64,000 nt of DNA from Mucilaginibacter pallidiroseus. Its GTDB lineage: Bacteria; Bacteroidota; Bacteroidia; Sphingobacteriales; Sphingobacteriaceae. The stretch is taken from positions 186,001-250,000 of the forward strand of contig NZ_VOEJ01000002.1 of assembly GCF_007846085.1 (NCBI RefSeq), given 5' to 3'. The notes under the pieces are model-generated. The model worked only from the letters and a program-made list of their open reading frames with translations, ran no database searches and had not been told where the DNA came from. The stretch's first letter is position 1. Each line of letters starts with the position of its first letter. Positions 32,801 to 41,178 of this stretch are shown one piece after another. A program made the translations under genes and the position numbers.

Positions 32801-34012
32801 TTAGCATGGCAGTTTTAACAGAACGCTAAATTGCTTTCCGTCATTATCAATATAAAGTACATGTTCTCCGGGGTATAAATGCTCCAGGCGCTTTCTGGTA
32901 TTAGCAATGCCGATGCCTGTGCGTTCAATATTTTCCTTGCGGTCAAAAACAGGGTTAACGCAGGTAAATAACACATGGGTATCTTCTACCAAAATATTTA
33001 TATCTATATCGCCGTCATGTTGCTTGCTTACGCCATATTTAAAAACATTTTCTACAAATGTCATAAATAGTAAAGGCGCAATTTTTTTATTACCAGTATC
33101 GCCGTTAACAGTGTAAGTCACTGTAGTTTTATCGCCGAGGCGCAAGCGCTGTAAATCAATATAATTCTCAATACAATCTATTTCGGCCTGTAAGCTTACA
33201 AAGTTGGCACTTACATCATCGGTAACATAACGCATAATGTTTGATAGCTTCATGATGCTTTCGGCAGTATTGGTATTGTTTGTTACAGCCAGCGTATAAA
33301 TGTTGTTGAGCGTATTAAACAAAAAATGCGGGTTTATCTGCGCTTTTAAAAAAGATAATTCGGCGCTGGCCTTATCAGCTTCCGCGCTTAAAACGCGCTG
33401 CTCAGTAACCTGCCACTGTTGTACGGTTTTGGTTGCAGTGCTTAGCGCCATAATCATCAGGAATATAAACAAGCTGTTAATGTCGAGGTGCTTCCTTCCG
33501 TTTGGCGGCATCATCCCCGGGCCAGGCGGCATTCCGTTAGGCCAGGGTATATTATTTGGCGGCGTATTACCCGGCGATGATTGCTGCACTTTGTTATTGA
33601 TTGAAGGTGGCGGAGGCGGAGGCATTGTACCACCGTCGCGTTGACCAGGCGTCATAGGACCCATATCGGGCGGCATATTTGAACCTTGCATACCAACCTT
33701 AAATACTTCCATACGGCTACGCAAAAGTTTATCATAAGGTTTCACGTTAAATACCAGGGCAAACAATATAACAAGCACCAAGGCATAATTTAGGTACTGG
33801 CGCGTAAGAAAAAAACGCGGTATAAGTACTAAGGCGTTTAAGTAGAAAAGAGTAATATAGGTAATAGAAAAGAGCCAATAGAAAGGTGATGTAAGCAAAA
33901 CAAATATACTGGTTGAGCCATCCCTGCTATTTAAAAACAACAAGGGCAGCGCCATAAACAGCAGCCAGCCAGCTATATGGATTATTACCGAAAAGGTTTT
34001 TAAGCGTAACAT
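32801..34012 (-). CDS. LytS/YehU-type sensor histidine kinase with Met/Pro-rich extracytoplasmic loop
   Basis: A 403-residue kinase; the ATG at 34010-34012 is used. Four membrane helices cover about 7-28, 33-63, 74-93 and 172-192. Between the third and fourth lies an unusual 75-residue loop rich in Met, Pro, Gly and Asn (NMPPDMGPMTPGQRDGG, a run of six Pro, then PPGPGMMPPNG), outside the membrane if the C-terminus is cytoplasmic. The phospho-acceptor His is in AQINPHFLFNTLNN, and the ATP-binding domain has NVFKYGV and TGIGIANTRKRL. It precedes its LytTR regulator. The signal is unknown; the Met-rich loop hints at metal sensing. Confidence 0.92.
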   Translation of the reverse strand: MLRLKTFSVIIHIAGWLLFMALPLLFLNSRDGSTSIFVLLTSPFYWLFSITYITLFYLNALVLIPRFFLTRQYLNYALVLVILFALVFNVKPYDKLLRSRMEVFKVGMQGSNMPPDMGPMTPGQRDGGTMPPPPPPSINNKVQQSSPGNTPPNNIPWPNGMPPGPGMMPPNGRKHLDINSLFIFLMIMALSTATKTVQQWQVTEQRVLSAEADKASAELSFLKAQINPHFLFNTLNNIYTLAVTNNTNTAESIMKLSNIMRYVTDDVSANFVSLQAEIDCIENYIDLQRLRLGDKTTVTYTVNGDTGNKKIAPLLFMTFVENVFKYGVSKQHDGDIDINILVEDTHVLFTCVNPVFDRKENIERTGIGIANTRKRLEHLYPGEHVLYIDNDGKQFSVLLKLPC

Positions 34013-34085
34013 ATTCAAAGTAAGCTATTACTACTTAATTCGTTAGCCAGTGTATCGGTAATGAGGTGGTTTGTATAGATAAAAC

Positions 34086-34685
34086 TTAACCGTGTATGGT
34101 TTCGCTTTTGCCGTAGTTTTGAATTACGGTTGCTTCGAATGCTAAAAACTCGGCCCAGCGCTTATCAACATCTATTTCAACAGCATACTTTTTAGCCAGT
34201 CGAATAAACATCGCATAATGTGTTGCTTCGCTTACCATCAATTCGTGATAAAATGCAGACAATGCCTCATCATTAATGTTTTCAGACAATACTTTAAACC
34301 GCTCACAGCTGCGCGCCTCAATCATGGCCGAAAACAACAGTCTATCTATCAACTGCGCCTCACGGCCGCCGCCAATGATTATAAACTTGCGCAGCTCGTT
34401 TACATAGTTGTCTTTACGTTCGCGACCAAGGGTAAAGCCCCGCTCAATTATGATATCATGCACTCGTTTAAAATGATCCATTTCTTCCTGCACAAGCATG
34501 GCCATCTCCTGCACTAGGTCGCTCAGGTTTGGGTTTTGCACAATAAGCGTTATGGCATTGCTGGCAGCCTTCTGCTCACAAAAAGCATGGTCGGTAAGTA
34601 GTTCTTCAATATTACTTTCTACCACGTTCTTAACCCAAAGCGGGTCGGTAGGCAGTTGCAGTTTAAGGATGGTTTTCTCGCTCAC
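34086..34685 (-). CDS. miaE: tRNA-(ms2io6A)-hydroxylase
   Basis: MiaE is a di-iron monooxygenase that hydroxylates the isopentenyl group of ms2i6A37 in tRNA. The 199-residue chain starts at a GTG (34683-34685). Ferritin-like helices hold the metal residues: an early E in DHAFCEQKAA, EEMDHFKRVH (E-x-x-H), EARSCERF and SEATHYAMF (E-x-x-H). These match the family pattern closely. MiaA and MiaB, which make the substrate, are not in the window. The gene is monocistronic in appearance. Confidence 0.93.
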   Translation of the reverse strand: MSEKTILKLQLPTDPLWVKNVVESNIEELLTDHAFCEQKAASNAITLIVQNPNLSDLVQEMAMLVQEEMDHFKRVHDIIIERGFTLGRERKDNYVNELRKFIIIGGGREAQLIDRLLFSAMIEARSCERFKVLSENINDEALSAFYHELMVSEATHYAMFIRLAKKYAVEIDVDKRWAEFLAFEATVIQNYGKSETIHG

Positions 34686-34723
34686 AGTGCAAAGATAGGA
34701 AGAATGGGAATATAGTTTATTGT

Positions 34724-35032
34724 CTATATATCAATAGCAGAGTTGCGGCCTAAGCTTCGAGAATGGTGATGGATAGTTAAAATTATGATAGTTTTATTAT
34801 CGGCAATATCGTAAATAATGCGATAATTTTTAAATACAAGCTCACGTGTAAACTCATCGTCCGAGTATTCGAAAACCTTACCCCGATATGGATGCAGCCG
34901 CAATTTTTTTATTGCATATCTAATGTCATCGATCTCCTTTTTAGCATACCTTACAGAATCTCGACTAATAAACTGATAGATATCTTTAAGATCGCGAAAA
35001 GCTATACGCGAGTACTTGATCTTTAGTTCCAC
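34724..35032 (-). CDS. ParE/RelE-superfamily toxin
   Basis: A 102-residue basic protein of the ParE/RelE fold: KIKYSRIAFRDLKDIYQFIS at the N-terminus, LRLHPYRGKVFEY in the middle, and RELVFKNYRIIYDIADNK with TIHHHSRSL near the end. The GTG start (35030-35032) overlaps the stop of the antitoxin gene by ten bases, the usual toxin-antitoxin arrangement. ParE-type members act on gyrase and RelE-type cut mRNA on ribosomes; this one resembles ParE more, since it keeps the YRIIYDI strand. Low-GC sequence matches an acquired unit. Confidence 0.88.
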   Translation of the reverse strand: MELKIKYSRIAFRDLKDIYQFISRDSVRYAKKEIDDIRYAIKKLRLHPYRGKVFEYSDDEFTRELVFKNYRIIYDIADNKTIIILTIHHHSRSLGRNSAIDI

Positions 35033-35202
35033 TTGTCAATTTCAGCATCCAATTCCTCGTCGGTCAAATAATCACCACTTCCAACTTGTTGCCGAGCTGA
35101 TTCAATTTTTTGTAAAAGGATCACCTCTTCAACTAATTCATCAACAGAGAAATTTTCAGGCATATGATCAACCAACTCTTTTACTTTATCTTTCGAAAGC
35201 AT
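35023..35202 (-). CDS. Antitoxin of the ParE-type pair (59 residues)
   Basis: The minus strand encodes 59 residues starting at ATG 35200-35202 (MLSKDKVKELVDHMPENF) and ending EIDKWN. The acidic helix DELVEEVILLQKIESARQQV and the C-terminal DEELDAEID are typical of short antitoxins that wrap a ParE/RelE toxin. It lies immediately upstream of the toxin and overlaps it by ten bases, so both should be made from one mRNA. No clear DNA-binding domain is visible, so autoregulation is uncertain. Confidence 0.8.
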   Translation of the reverse strand: MLSKDKVKELVDHMPENFSVDELVEEVILLQKIESARQQVGSGDYLTDEELDAEIDKWN

Positions 35203-35231
35203 CGTAAAACTCCTTTTAGTAAATATACAAA

Positions 35232-35807
35232 CTAACGCTTATACAAGCTCTTGCTTTCAATAAATTTCAGCACAGGGTCTGGCACGAAGTATTGAACGTT
35301 CTTCTTTTCGAGAATTGATTTTCGGATGAAAGTAGCCGAAAGTTCCATCTGCGGGGTCATGGTAATGGTAACCGCAGGTTCAGACGCTAGCTCGGCATTT
35401 TCATAACCGGGGCGTGGGTAAACGTAAATTTTATAATCGCGCAGTATCAACTTATAATTTTTCCACTTGTGTAACGTAGCAAGGTTATCTGACCCCATGA
35501 TCAAAGCAAACTCATGCTCGGGATGCTTCTCCTTTAAAAATGCCAGCGTATCAATGGTGTATGATGGTTGCGGCAATTTAAGTTCAACATCGCTCACGCT
35601 AATATTTTCGGCATTCTCGGTGGCCAGCTTAGCCATTTCTAACCTGTCGTAAGTATTTATAAGATCACCAAATTTTTTGAAAGGGTTCTGCGGTGATACA
35701 ACGAGCCATACCTTGTCAAGCGAGGTGTGATTAGCCATGTAGTTGGCGATAATTAAATGCCCTATATGTATTGGATTAAACGAACCGAATAGTAAACCTA
35801 TCTTCAT
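35232..35807 (-). CDS. nadD: Nicotinate-nucleotide adenylyltransferase
   Basis: NadD joins nicotinate mononucleotide with ATP to form deamido-NAD in NAD synthesis. The 191-residue protein starts at ATG 35805-35807. The nucleotidyltransferase motif is GSFNPIHIGHLIIAN with the HxGH-type catalytic His pair, and the second signature is SATFIRKSI near residue 160. Other blocks include MGSDNLATLHKW. A short repeat abuts its start codon. It probably belongs with gmk and yicC to the same minus-strand set, interrupted by the S23-type gene. Confidence 0.95.
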   Translation of the reverse strand: MKIGLLFGSFNPIHIGHLIIANYMANHTSLDKVWLVVSPQNPFKKFGDLINTYDRLEMAKLATENAENISVSDVELKLPQPSYTIDTLAFLKEKHPEHEFALIMGSDNLATLHKWKNYKLILRDYKIYVYPRPGYENAELASEPAVTITMTPQMELSATFIRKSILEKKNVQYFVPDPVLKFIESKSLYKR

Positions 35808-35837
35808 AGTTTGCAGTTTTTAGTAAGCAGTTTGCAG
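35808..35837. repeat. Left inverted repeat of the S23-type gene (with partial second copy)
   Basis: AGTTTGCAGTTTT at 35808-35820 is the exact reverse complement of 36249-36261 on the other side of the S23-type gene. A shorter copy CAGTTTGCAG follows at 35828-35837. The repeat begins at the base next to the nadD ATG. Confidence 0.7.
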
Positions 35838-35853
35838 CATTTCTATTTTAAAC

Positions 35854-36222
35854 TTACATAGAACCGAACTTTTCCGGATTATTGATCATGTAATGAATAA
35901 GTTTACCCACTTCATTAGATTGATCATTCATTCGTGTAAATTCCTCTTCAGAAATATAGTTACAAGCAAGAGAAAATTCCAGCCATCCTTGTGTTTCACT
36001 ATTTTCCATATCAGCATCAGTTAGTTTACTGATGAAATGATTAGGATATCGACGTTTTCTGTATGCCTCTACGGTACAAATATTCACAGACCTTGACGAA
36101 CGCCTGATTTGATCTGTTAAAGAAAATGTTTCTTCTTTAGGAAACTGCTTAGTTATGGCAAATACTTCCATAGCTAAGGCGAAGCTCTTTTTATATAGGA
36201 TAAGATCTTTGTAGGTTCCCAT
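35854..36222 (-). CDS. S23/four-helix-bundle protein (23S rRNA intervening-sequence type)
   Basis: A 122-residue helical protein of the S23 family: KDLILYKKSFALAMEVFAIT and FSLTDQIRRSSRSVNICTVEAYRK give the family pattern, and the C-terminal half forms the last two helices. Such proteins were first seen inside 23S rRNA intervening sequences and are also scattered as stand-alone genes; their role is unknown. Here the gene lies between nadD and gmk with matching 13-bp inverted repeats on both sides, suggesting a mobile insertion. Start ATG at 36220-36222. Confidence 0.85.
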   Translation of the reverse strand: MGTYKDLILYKKSFALAMEVFAITKQFPKEETFSLTDQIRRSSRSVNICTVEAYRKRRYPNHFISKLTDADMENSETQGWLEFSLACNYISEEEFTRMNDQSNEVGKLIHYMINNPEKFGSM

Positions 36223-36246
36223 TCTCTAACAACGCACACTGCAAAC

Positions 36247-36831
36247 TTAAAACTGCAAACTGCCTTCTACAAAATCGCTAACCAGCTCCTCAGCTTCGTT
36301 GCAAGCTGTTTGAAGATCGTAATTTTTAAGGATTATATCAAATTGGGGTGCGTAATTCAGCTCTTTTTCGGCTTTTACAAAGCGTTCGGCCAGTTTTTCG
36401 GGGCTATCGGTGCCGCGACCGGCAAGGCGTTCCTTCAACACGTCTAACGATGGTGGCTGCACAAATATAGCTAAGGCTTGTTCCTGGTATTTGCGTTTAA
36501 GGTGCATGCCGCCTTCAACATCAATATCAAATATTACAACTTTGCCCGCTGCCCAAATGCGTTCAATCTCTTCGCGCAGGGTGCCGTAAAAAGTACCAGA
36601 ATAAACCTCTTCAAACTCGACAAATTGCTTCTTGGCTATTCGGTGCAAAAACTCCTCTTTGCTAATAAAGTAGTAATCTTTGCCGTCTTGCTCATCGCCA
36701 CGGGCAGGGCGTGTAGTGGCCGATATAGAAAACTCCAGGTTGGGTATTTTACCCAGCAGGTGGTGTACAATAGTTGTTTTACCTGCGCCCGACGGGGCCG
36801 AAAATATAATGAGTTTACCGTTTTGGCTCAT
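36247..36831 (-). CDS. gmk: Guanylate kinase
   Basis: Guanylate kinase makes GDP from GMP and ATP. From ATG 36829-36831 (MSQNGKLIIFSAPSGAGK) it has 194 residues; the upstream extension lies in a word-repeat and is rejected. The P-loop is APSGAGKTT, GMP-binding residues are in STTRPARGDEQDGKDYYFIS-type sequence (SATTRPARGDE, DYYFIS) and GTFYGT, and the ATP lid region carries GRGTDSPEKLAERF. The last residues (SLQF) are encoded inside a repeat word, and the upstream flank is another repeat, so both gene edges touch repeats. Confidence 0.95.
   Translation of the reverse strand: MSQNGKLIIFSAPSGAGKTTIVHHLLGKIPNLEFSISATTRPARGDEQDGKDYYFISKEEFLHRIAKKQFVEFEEVYSGTFYGTLREEIERIWAAGKVVIFDIDVEGGMHLKRKYQEQALAIFVQPPSLDVLKERLAGRGTDSPEKLAERFVKAEKELNYAPQFDIILKNYDLQTACNEAEELVSDFVEGSLQF
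36249..36261. repeat. Right inverted repeat of the S23-type gene
   Basis: AAAACTGCAAACT is the exact reverse complement of 35808-35820. It overlaps the last codons and stop of gmk, so the repeat word forms the end of that coding region. Confidence 0.7.
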
Positions 36832-36906
36832 GGTTAATAGTTCATGGTTCATAGTGGTTGATAGTGTTGCTGCTCGCTATTAGCTATAAACCATTATCTA
36901 TGATCT
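36829..36906. repeat. Intergenic word-repeat between yicC and gmk
   Basis: This tract has words of the same family as 24501-24645: ATGGTTAATAGTTCATGGTT, then TAGTGGTTGATAG, and an inverted copy ending CCATTATCTATGATC. It begins at the gmk start codon. Upstream, the yicC stop lies next to the repeat end. Confidence 0.55.
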
Positions 36907-37782
36907 TTATAATACGTTCAATAATTGTTCTTTTATTTTTTCAAGCTCTTCCTTCATGCCCACTACCAGTTTCTGCATGTTGGCATCGTTGGCTTTTGAG
37001 CCAAGGGTATTAATCTCCCTGCCTATTTCCTGCGATATAAAGCCAAGCTTTTTGCCGTTTGCATCAGCATTGGCAAGGGTTTCTATAAAATAGTTGCAGT
37101 GCGCTTTAAGGCGTGTTTTTTCTTCTGTTATGTCCAGCTTATCTATGTAGTAAATAAGCTCTTGTTCGAAACGGTTCTTATCCACGGTTTCTGCACCAAC
37201 AGCCTCGCTTAAAAACTGATTAAGACGTTCACGTATAGCCGGTACACGGTTCGGCTCTTCCACTTCAACCAATTCCAGGTTTTTCAGGATGATACCAATA
37301 CGATGCTTAATATCCCGCTCAAGTACGTTACCTTCCTGCGCCCTGAAATCCTGGAAAGCCGATAACGCTTGCTGAAAAGTTTTATCTACCGTTTTCCACT
37401 CATCATCAGATATGGTATCCTCATCGTATTTAACAACTTCAGGCAAACCCAAAGCCAATTGAAGTAAATTACCCCCTGGCTCGTTAAGTTCTTCACTTAC
37501 GGATTTTAACTGGTTATAATAGTGTTTCAATAACTCCCTGTCAATACCGGCTGCTTTAATGGCCGAGCCGGTTTGCTCAACATTAATGGAAAGATTTACT
37601 TTACCACGTTCAATCTGCTTGCTGCACTCGGTACGTAACTGAAATTCTTTTTCGGAAAATATTTTGGGCAGACGTAACGAAAGTTCAAGAAATTTGCTGT
37701 TAAGGGACTTTATCTCAACGGTGTATTTAACATTGCCTGAGTTGGATGTGGCAATACCATAACCGGTCATGGATTTTATCAT
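36907..37782 (-). CDS. yicC: YicC-family endoribonuclease
   Basis: A 291-residue protein of the YicC family; the start is at MIKSMTGYGIA (37780-37782), the invariant N-terminal motif. The conserved RGKVNLSINV block, EIKSLNSKFLEL and the C-terminal QEIGREINTLGSKAND are present. YicC is described as an endoribonuclease or RNase adaptor that affects small RNA levels. It is commonly placed next to gmk, as here, and lies in the same direction with 75 bp between, occupied by a repeat. Confidence 0.93.
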   Translation of the reverse strand: MIKSMTGYGIATSNSGNVKYTVEIKSLNSKFLELSLRLPKIFSEKEFQLRTECSKQIERGKVNLSINVEQTGSAIKAAGIDRELLKHYYNQLKSVSEELNEPGGNLLQLALGLPEVVKYDEDTISDDEWKTVDKTFQQALSAFQDFRAQEGNVLERDIKHRIGIILKNLELVEVEEPNRVPAIRERLNQFLSEAVGAETVDKNRFEQELIYYIDKLDITEEKTRLKAHCNYFIETLANADANGKKLGFISQEIGREINTLGSKANDANMQKLVVGMKEELEKIKEQLLNVL

Positions 37783-37923
37783 GCGCAAAGATAATGATTT
37801 TGCCCGATTGGTAAATTGCACATCTTGCTTTAGGCATTCATCCACAAGGCATTGTTATTTAGCCAACGGTGCTAACGTTAGCTTATACTTTTAAAGCTCA
37901 ATCAATCTTAACACTTTTTTACA

Positions 37924-37952
37924 TTTCGAAACCAATACAATGCATAGCTTTG
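37924..37952 (+). promoter_or_regulatory. Promoter candidate of the secreted CarboxypepD_reg-like protein
   Basis: TAGCTTTG at 37945-37952 matches TAnnTTTG, with TTTC at 37924-37927 as a weak -33 at 17 bp. Transcription would start near 37958, about ten bases before the TTG start at 37969. Confidence 0.45.
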
Positions 37953-37968
37953 GCGTTATACAACTGTA

Positions 37969-38697
37969 TTGAAACATATCATTCTCATCATATCAATCAT
38001 TTGCTTCAGCATAGCACGCCTAAGCGCACAACAGGCCGCAACAGCGAAAGGCTCGATATTTAAAAAAATATCAAACGATCGCCTTGGCGGAGTGCTCATC
38101 AGCAACAAAAACAAAAAAACTGCTACCATTGCTGATAACCTTGGCAACTTCACTATCAAGGCCGACAAGGGTGATAGTTTACAATTTGAACTGAACAGGT
38201 TTACACCGCAGATACAGGTTGTTAACGGCTATGACATGATAGTGTACATGCAACCACAGGTAAGCCTTAACGAAGTTGTAGTACGCGGGCAAACCAAAAA
38301 GCAGGGACTAAACGAGGTGCAGGAAATTTACCGCAAAAAGGGTTTATATTACGATGGCAAGCCACCCGTATTTTCTTTTTTTACAAACCCCATAAGTAGC
38401 TTTTACGAACTATTTAGCAAGGATGCAAAAAACTTACGCCGCTTCCAGGCATTTGCTAAAAATGAAGCAGAGCAAACTGCTGTCGACAGTAAATACAATA
38501 AGTCGCTGGTGAAACGTATTACAGGCGCCAATGACTCTGTTGCCACAAAGTTTATGGAATATTATCGCCCACACTACGACGAGGTAAAAACCTGGAGCGA
38601 TTACGACCTGATTAAAAGAGTAAAGCGTGCCTGGGACGGTTATTTGAAAAACAAAGCCAGGGTAGTTGAGAAACCACTTAGTTTAGAAGGGCAATAG
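37969..38697 (+). CDS. Secreted protein with carboxypeptidase-regulatory-like domain
   Basis: A 242-residue protein that starts at a TTG (no in-frame ATG lies near the signal peptide). The N-terminus MKHIILIISIICFSIARLSA is an export signal. Residues 25-100 fit the beta-sandwich carboxypeptidase-regulatory-like domain (GVLISNKNKKTATIADNLGNF, then MYMQPQVSLNEVVVRG at the end, the TonB-plug-like tail). The rest is helical and polar, with charge-rich segments. Such domains often occur in TonB-linked receptors, but no barrel follows here. Function unknown; it is divergent from yicC. Confidence 0.75.
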   Translation: MKHIILIISIICFSIARLSAQQAATAKGSIFKKISNDRLGGVLISNKNKKTATIADNLGNFTIKADKGDSLQFELNRFTPQIQVVNGYDMIVYMQPQVSLNEVVVRGQTKKQGLNEVQEIYRKKGLYYDGKPPVFSFFTNPISSFYELFSKDAKNLRRFQAFAKNEAEQTAVDSKYNKSLVKRITGANDSVATKFMEYYRPHYDEVKTWSDYDLIKRVKRAWDGYLKNKARVVEKPLSLEGQ

Positions 38698-38787
38698 ATT
38701 AGTGGGCTGTTATTAGTTATGTGTTAACTGTTAAGGTCGGTAATGATTTTAACATTCATCAAACAATAATTAATACCTGATACCAAA

Positions 38788-39513
38788 CTATATCCCTAAT
38801 GCGGTGCAGGCTCGCTCGGCAGCCAATTTCTCGGCATTCTTTTTACTGAACTCTTTACCCGCTCCCATTACTTCGCTATCAATAATAGCCTGCACGGTAA
38901 ACAATTTGGCGCTCTCCCCTTCCTCATTGGTTACCACATCAAAGCTGATATCCTTACTATGGCGTTGACACCATTCAATAAGTTTGCTTTTAAAGTTGGT
39001 TTCGGTTTGCTCAAGGGTGTGGATATCGATATGCGACTTGATGATGTAGTTTACCAGGAAGTTTTTAGTAAAATCATAACCTTTATCCAAGTAAACAGCA
39101 CCAATAAGAGCTTCGAAGGCGTCGCCCAACAATGAACCCTGGCGGCCCGACTGCATTATTTTGCTATCAAACTCGATAAGCTTATCAAAACCAAGTTTAC
39201 GTGCGAGTGCGTTAAGATTATTGCGGCTTACAATTTTAGAACGAAGCTCCGTCAAAAAACCCTCGTCTTCATAAGGGTACATTTTAAAAAGCACTTCTGC
39301 CACTACGCTGCCCAAAACGGCATCGCCCAAAAACTCGAGGCGCTCGTTACTGTTCTTTACACCCTTCTTGATGTTTTGCGCAACAGATTTGTGCCTGAAA
39401 GCCAAACGGTATAAAGACAAATTGCCCGGCACGAAACCGAGCAAATTCTTTAAAACCTTTACATACTTCCTGTTGGGAGATAGATATAGCTTATAAAAGC
39501 GACTTATAGGCAT
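38788..39513 (-). CDS. rnc: Ribonuclease III
   Basis: RNase III cuts double-stranded RNA in rRNA maturation and RNA turnover. The 241-residue protein has the nuclease signature NERLEFLGDAVLG (catalytic Glu and Asp), the LLGDAFEALIGAVYLDKG region with the second Glu, and a C-terminal double-stranded RNA-binding domain (about 172-241; FTVQAIIDSEVMGAG, KKNAEKLAAERA). It lies directly after fabF and acpP on the same strand, the usual Bacteroidota arrangement (10-bp gap to fabF). Confidence 0.95.
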   Translation of the reverse strand: MPISRFYKLYLSPNRKYVKVLKNLLGFVPGNLSLYRLAFRHKSVAQNIKKGVKNSNERLEFLGDAVLGSVVAEVLFKMYPYEDEGFLTELRSKIVSRNNLNALARKLGFDKLIEFDSKIMQSGRQGSLLGDAFEALIGAVYLDKGYDFTKNFLVNYIIKSHIDIHTLEQTETNFKSKLIEWCQRHSKDISFDVVTNEEGESAKLFTVQAIIDSEVMGAGKEFSKKNAEKLAAERACTALGI

Positions 39514-39523
39514 TCAAGACTAA

Positions 39524-40777
39524 TTATTCCTGATACTTTTTAAATATAACAGAAGCGTTGTGGCCACCAAAACCGAAGCCATTGCTTTGCGCTACATTTA
39601 CCACGCGTTTTTGCGCCTGGTTAAAAGTAAAGTTTATTTTAGGGTCAAAAGCCGGATCATCGGTAAAGTGGTTGATGGTAGGCGGAATAATATCATTTTT
39701 AATTGCCAGGATAGCGGCAATAGCCTCAACAGCACCTGCAGCACCAAGCAAGTGGCCTGTCATAGATTTTGTTGAGCTGATATTTATCCGGTAAATTTCA
39801 TCGCCAAATGCATCGCTGATGGCTTTTACCTCTTGCGGGTCGCCAATAGGGGTTGACGTACCGTGCACGTTAACATAGTCAATATCAGCCGGTGTTAAAC
39901 CAGCATCTTCAAGTGCAGCTTTCATTACCAATGATGCACCCAAACCATCCGGATGCGGCGCTGTCATGTGGTAAGCGTCGGCACTCATGCCACCACCCAC
40001 CATCTCGGCATAAATTTTTGCACCGCGAGCTTTCGCGTGCTCCAACTCTTCCAGGATAATAGTGCCTGCACCTTCGCCGGCAACAAAGCCGTCGCGGTCA
40101 AGGTCAAACGGGCGCGATGCTGTAGCAGGATCCTCGTTACGGGTACTAAGGGCGTGCATAGCATTAAAGCCGCCAATACCTGCTTCGTTGATGATTGCTT
40201 CAGACCCGCCGGTAATAAACATATTGGCCTTGCCTAAACGCAAATAATTGAAAGCATCAATTAATGAATTGTTTGATGATGCACAGGCCGATACTGTAGT
40301 AAAGTTAGGGCCGCGCAAACCGTATTTTATTGAAATATGACCCGGCGCTATATCGGCAATCATCTTGGGGATAAAGAACGGATTAAATTTTGGTGTACCA
40401 TCGCCTTTGGCAAAATTTACTACCTCATCTAAAAATGTTTTTAAACCACCAATACCCGAACCCCAGATAACACCAATACGGTTAGTATCGAGTTTTTCAA
40501 AATCAAGACCGGCATCTTTAACAGCTTCCTCTGTCGAGAATAAAGCGTATTGCACAAACGGATCCAGCTTACGAGCCTCTTTGCGGCCCAAAAAACCTTC
40601 CGCGTCAAATCCTTTTACCTCACAGGCAAATTTGGTTTTGAAGTGGGCTACGTCAAAACTCTTAATAAAGGCAGCGCCGCTTACCCCATTGATCAAACCG
40701 TTCCAGTAATCTGCAACAGTGTTACCAATCGGAGTAAGCGCTCCAAGCCCGGTTACAACAACTCTTTTAAACTCCAT
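39524..40777 (-). CDS. fabF: 3-oxoacyl-ACP synthase II
   Basis: FabF elongates acyl chains in fatty-acid synthesis by condensing malonyl-ACP with acyl-ACP. The 417-residue chain shows the catalytic Cys in VSACASSNNSL, the two His residues in NVHGTSTPIGD and GHLLGAAGAVEA, and the closing NGFGFGGHNAS. It starts at ATG 40775-40777 and follows acpP by about 20 bp, so acpP-fabF-rnc form one operon. No unusual residues noted. Confidence 0.96.
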   Translation of the reverse strand: MEFKRVVVTGLGALTPIGNTVADYWNGLINGVSGAAFIKSFDVAHFKTKFACEVKGFDAEGFLGRKEARKLDPFVQYALFSTEEAVKDAGLDFEKLDTNRIGVIWGSGIGGLKTFLDEVVNFAKGDGTPKFNPFFIPKMIADIAPGHISIKYGLRGPNFTTVSACASSNNSLIDAFNYLRLGKANMFITGGSEAIINEAGIGGFNAMHALSTRNEDPATASRPFDLDRDGFVAGEGAGTIILEELEHAKARGAKIYAEMVGGGMSADAYHMTAPHPDGLGASLVMKAALEDAGLTPADIDYVNVHGTSTPIGDPQEVKAISDAFGDEIYRINISSTKSMTGHLLGAAGAVEAIAAILAIKNDIIPPTINHFTDDPAFDPKINFTFNQAQKRVVNVAQSNGFGFGGHNASVIFKKYQE

Positions 40778-40797
40778 TTAACTTTTTTAAGGAGTTC

Positions 40798-41034
40798 TTA
40801 TTTAACGTTTTTTTCAAGGTAAGCAACCGCTTGACCTACAGTGCCGATAGTTTCTGCCTGATCGTCAGGAATGGCAACGTTAAATTCTTTTTCAAACTCC
40901 ATGATTAATTCCACGGTGTCTAACGAGTCAGCACCAAGATCGTTAGTGAAGCTTGCTTCAGGTGTAACTTCACTTTCGTCAACACCCAGTTTTTCTACGA
41001 TAATAGCTTTTACTCTTGAAGCGATATCAGACAT
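40798..41034 (-). CDS. acpP: Acyl carrier protein
   Basis: The 78-residue acidic carrier has the phosphopantetheine attachment Ser in [15 protein letters not shown]. Length, charge and the N-terminal [20 protein letters not shown] match AcpP. It is the first gene of the acpP-fabF-rnc unit and carries the growing acyl chain for FabF. The divergent spacer toward the IPExxxVDY gene should hold both promoters. Confidence 0.96.
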   Translation of the reverse strand: MSDIASRVKAIIVEKLGVDESEVTPEASFTNDLGADSLDTVELIMEFEKEFNVAIPDDQAETIGTVGQAVAYLEKNVK

Positions 41035-41178
41035 AGTCTTATGATTTAATGATTAATAAAATTTCAGTGCAAAGAAAAATAAATTCTGTTAAATATCAAA
41101 TCTAAAATCTTCGCATAAAGTTTGCAACAAAATTTACTCGCAAAGGTTTGGATTAGTAATTTTAACGCCGTAAAAGTA

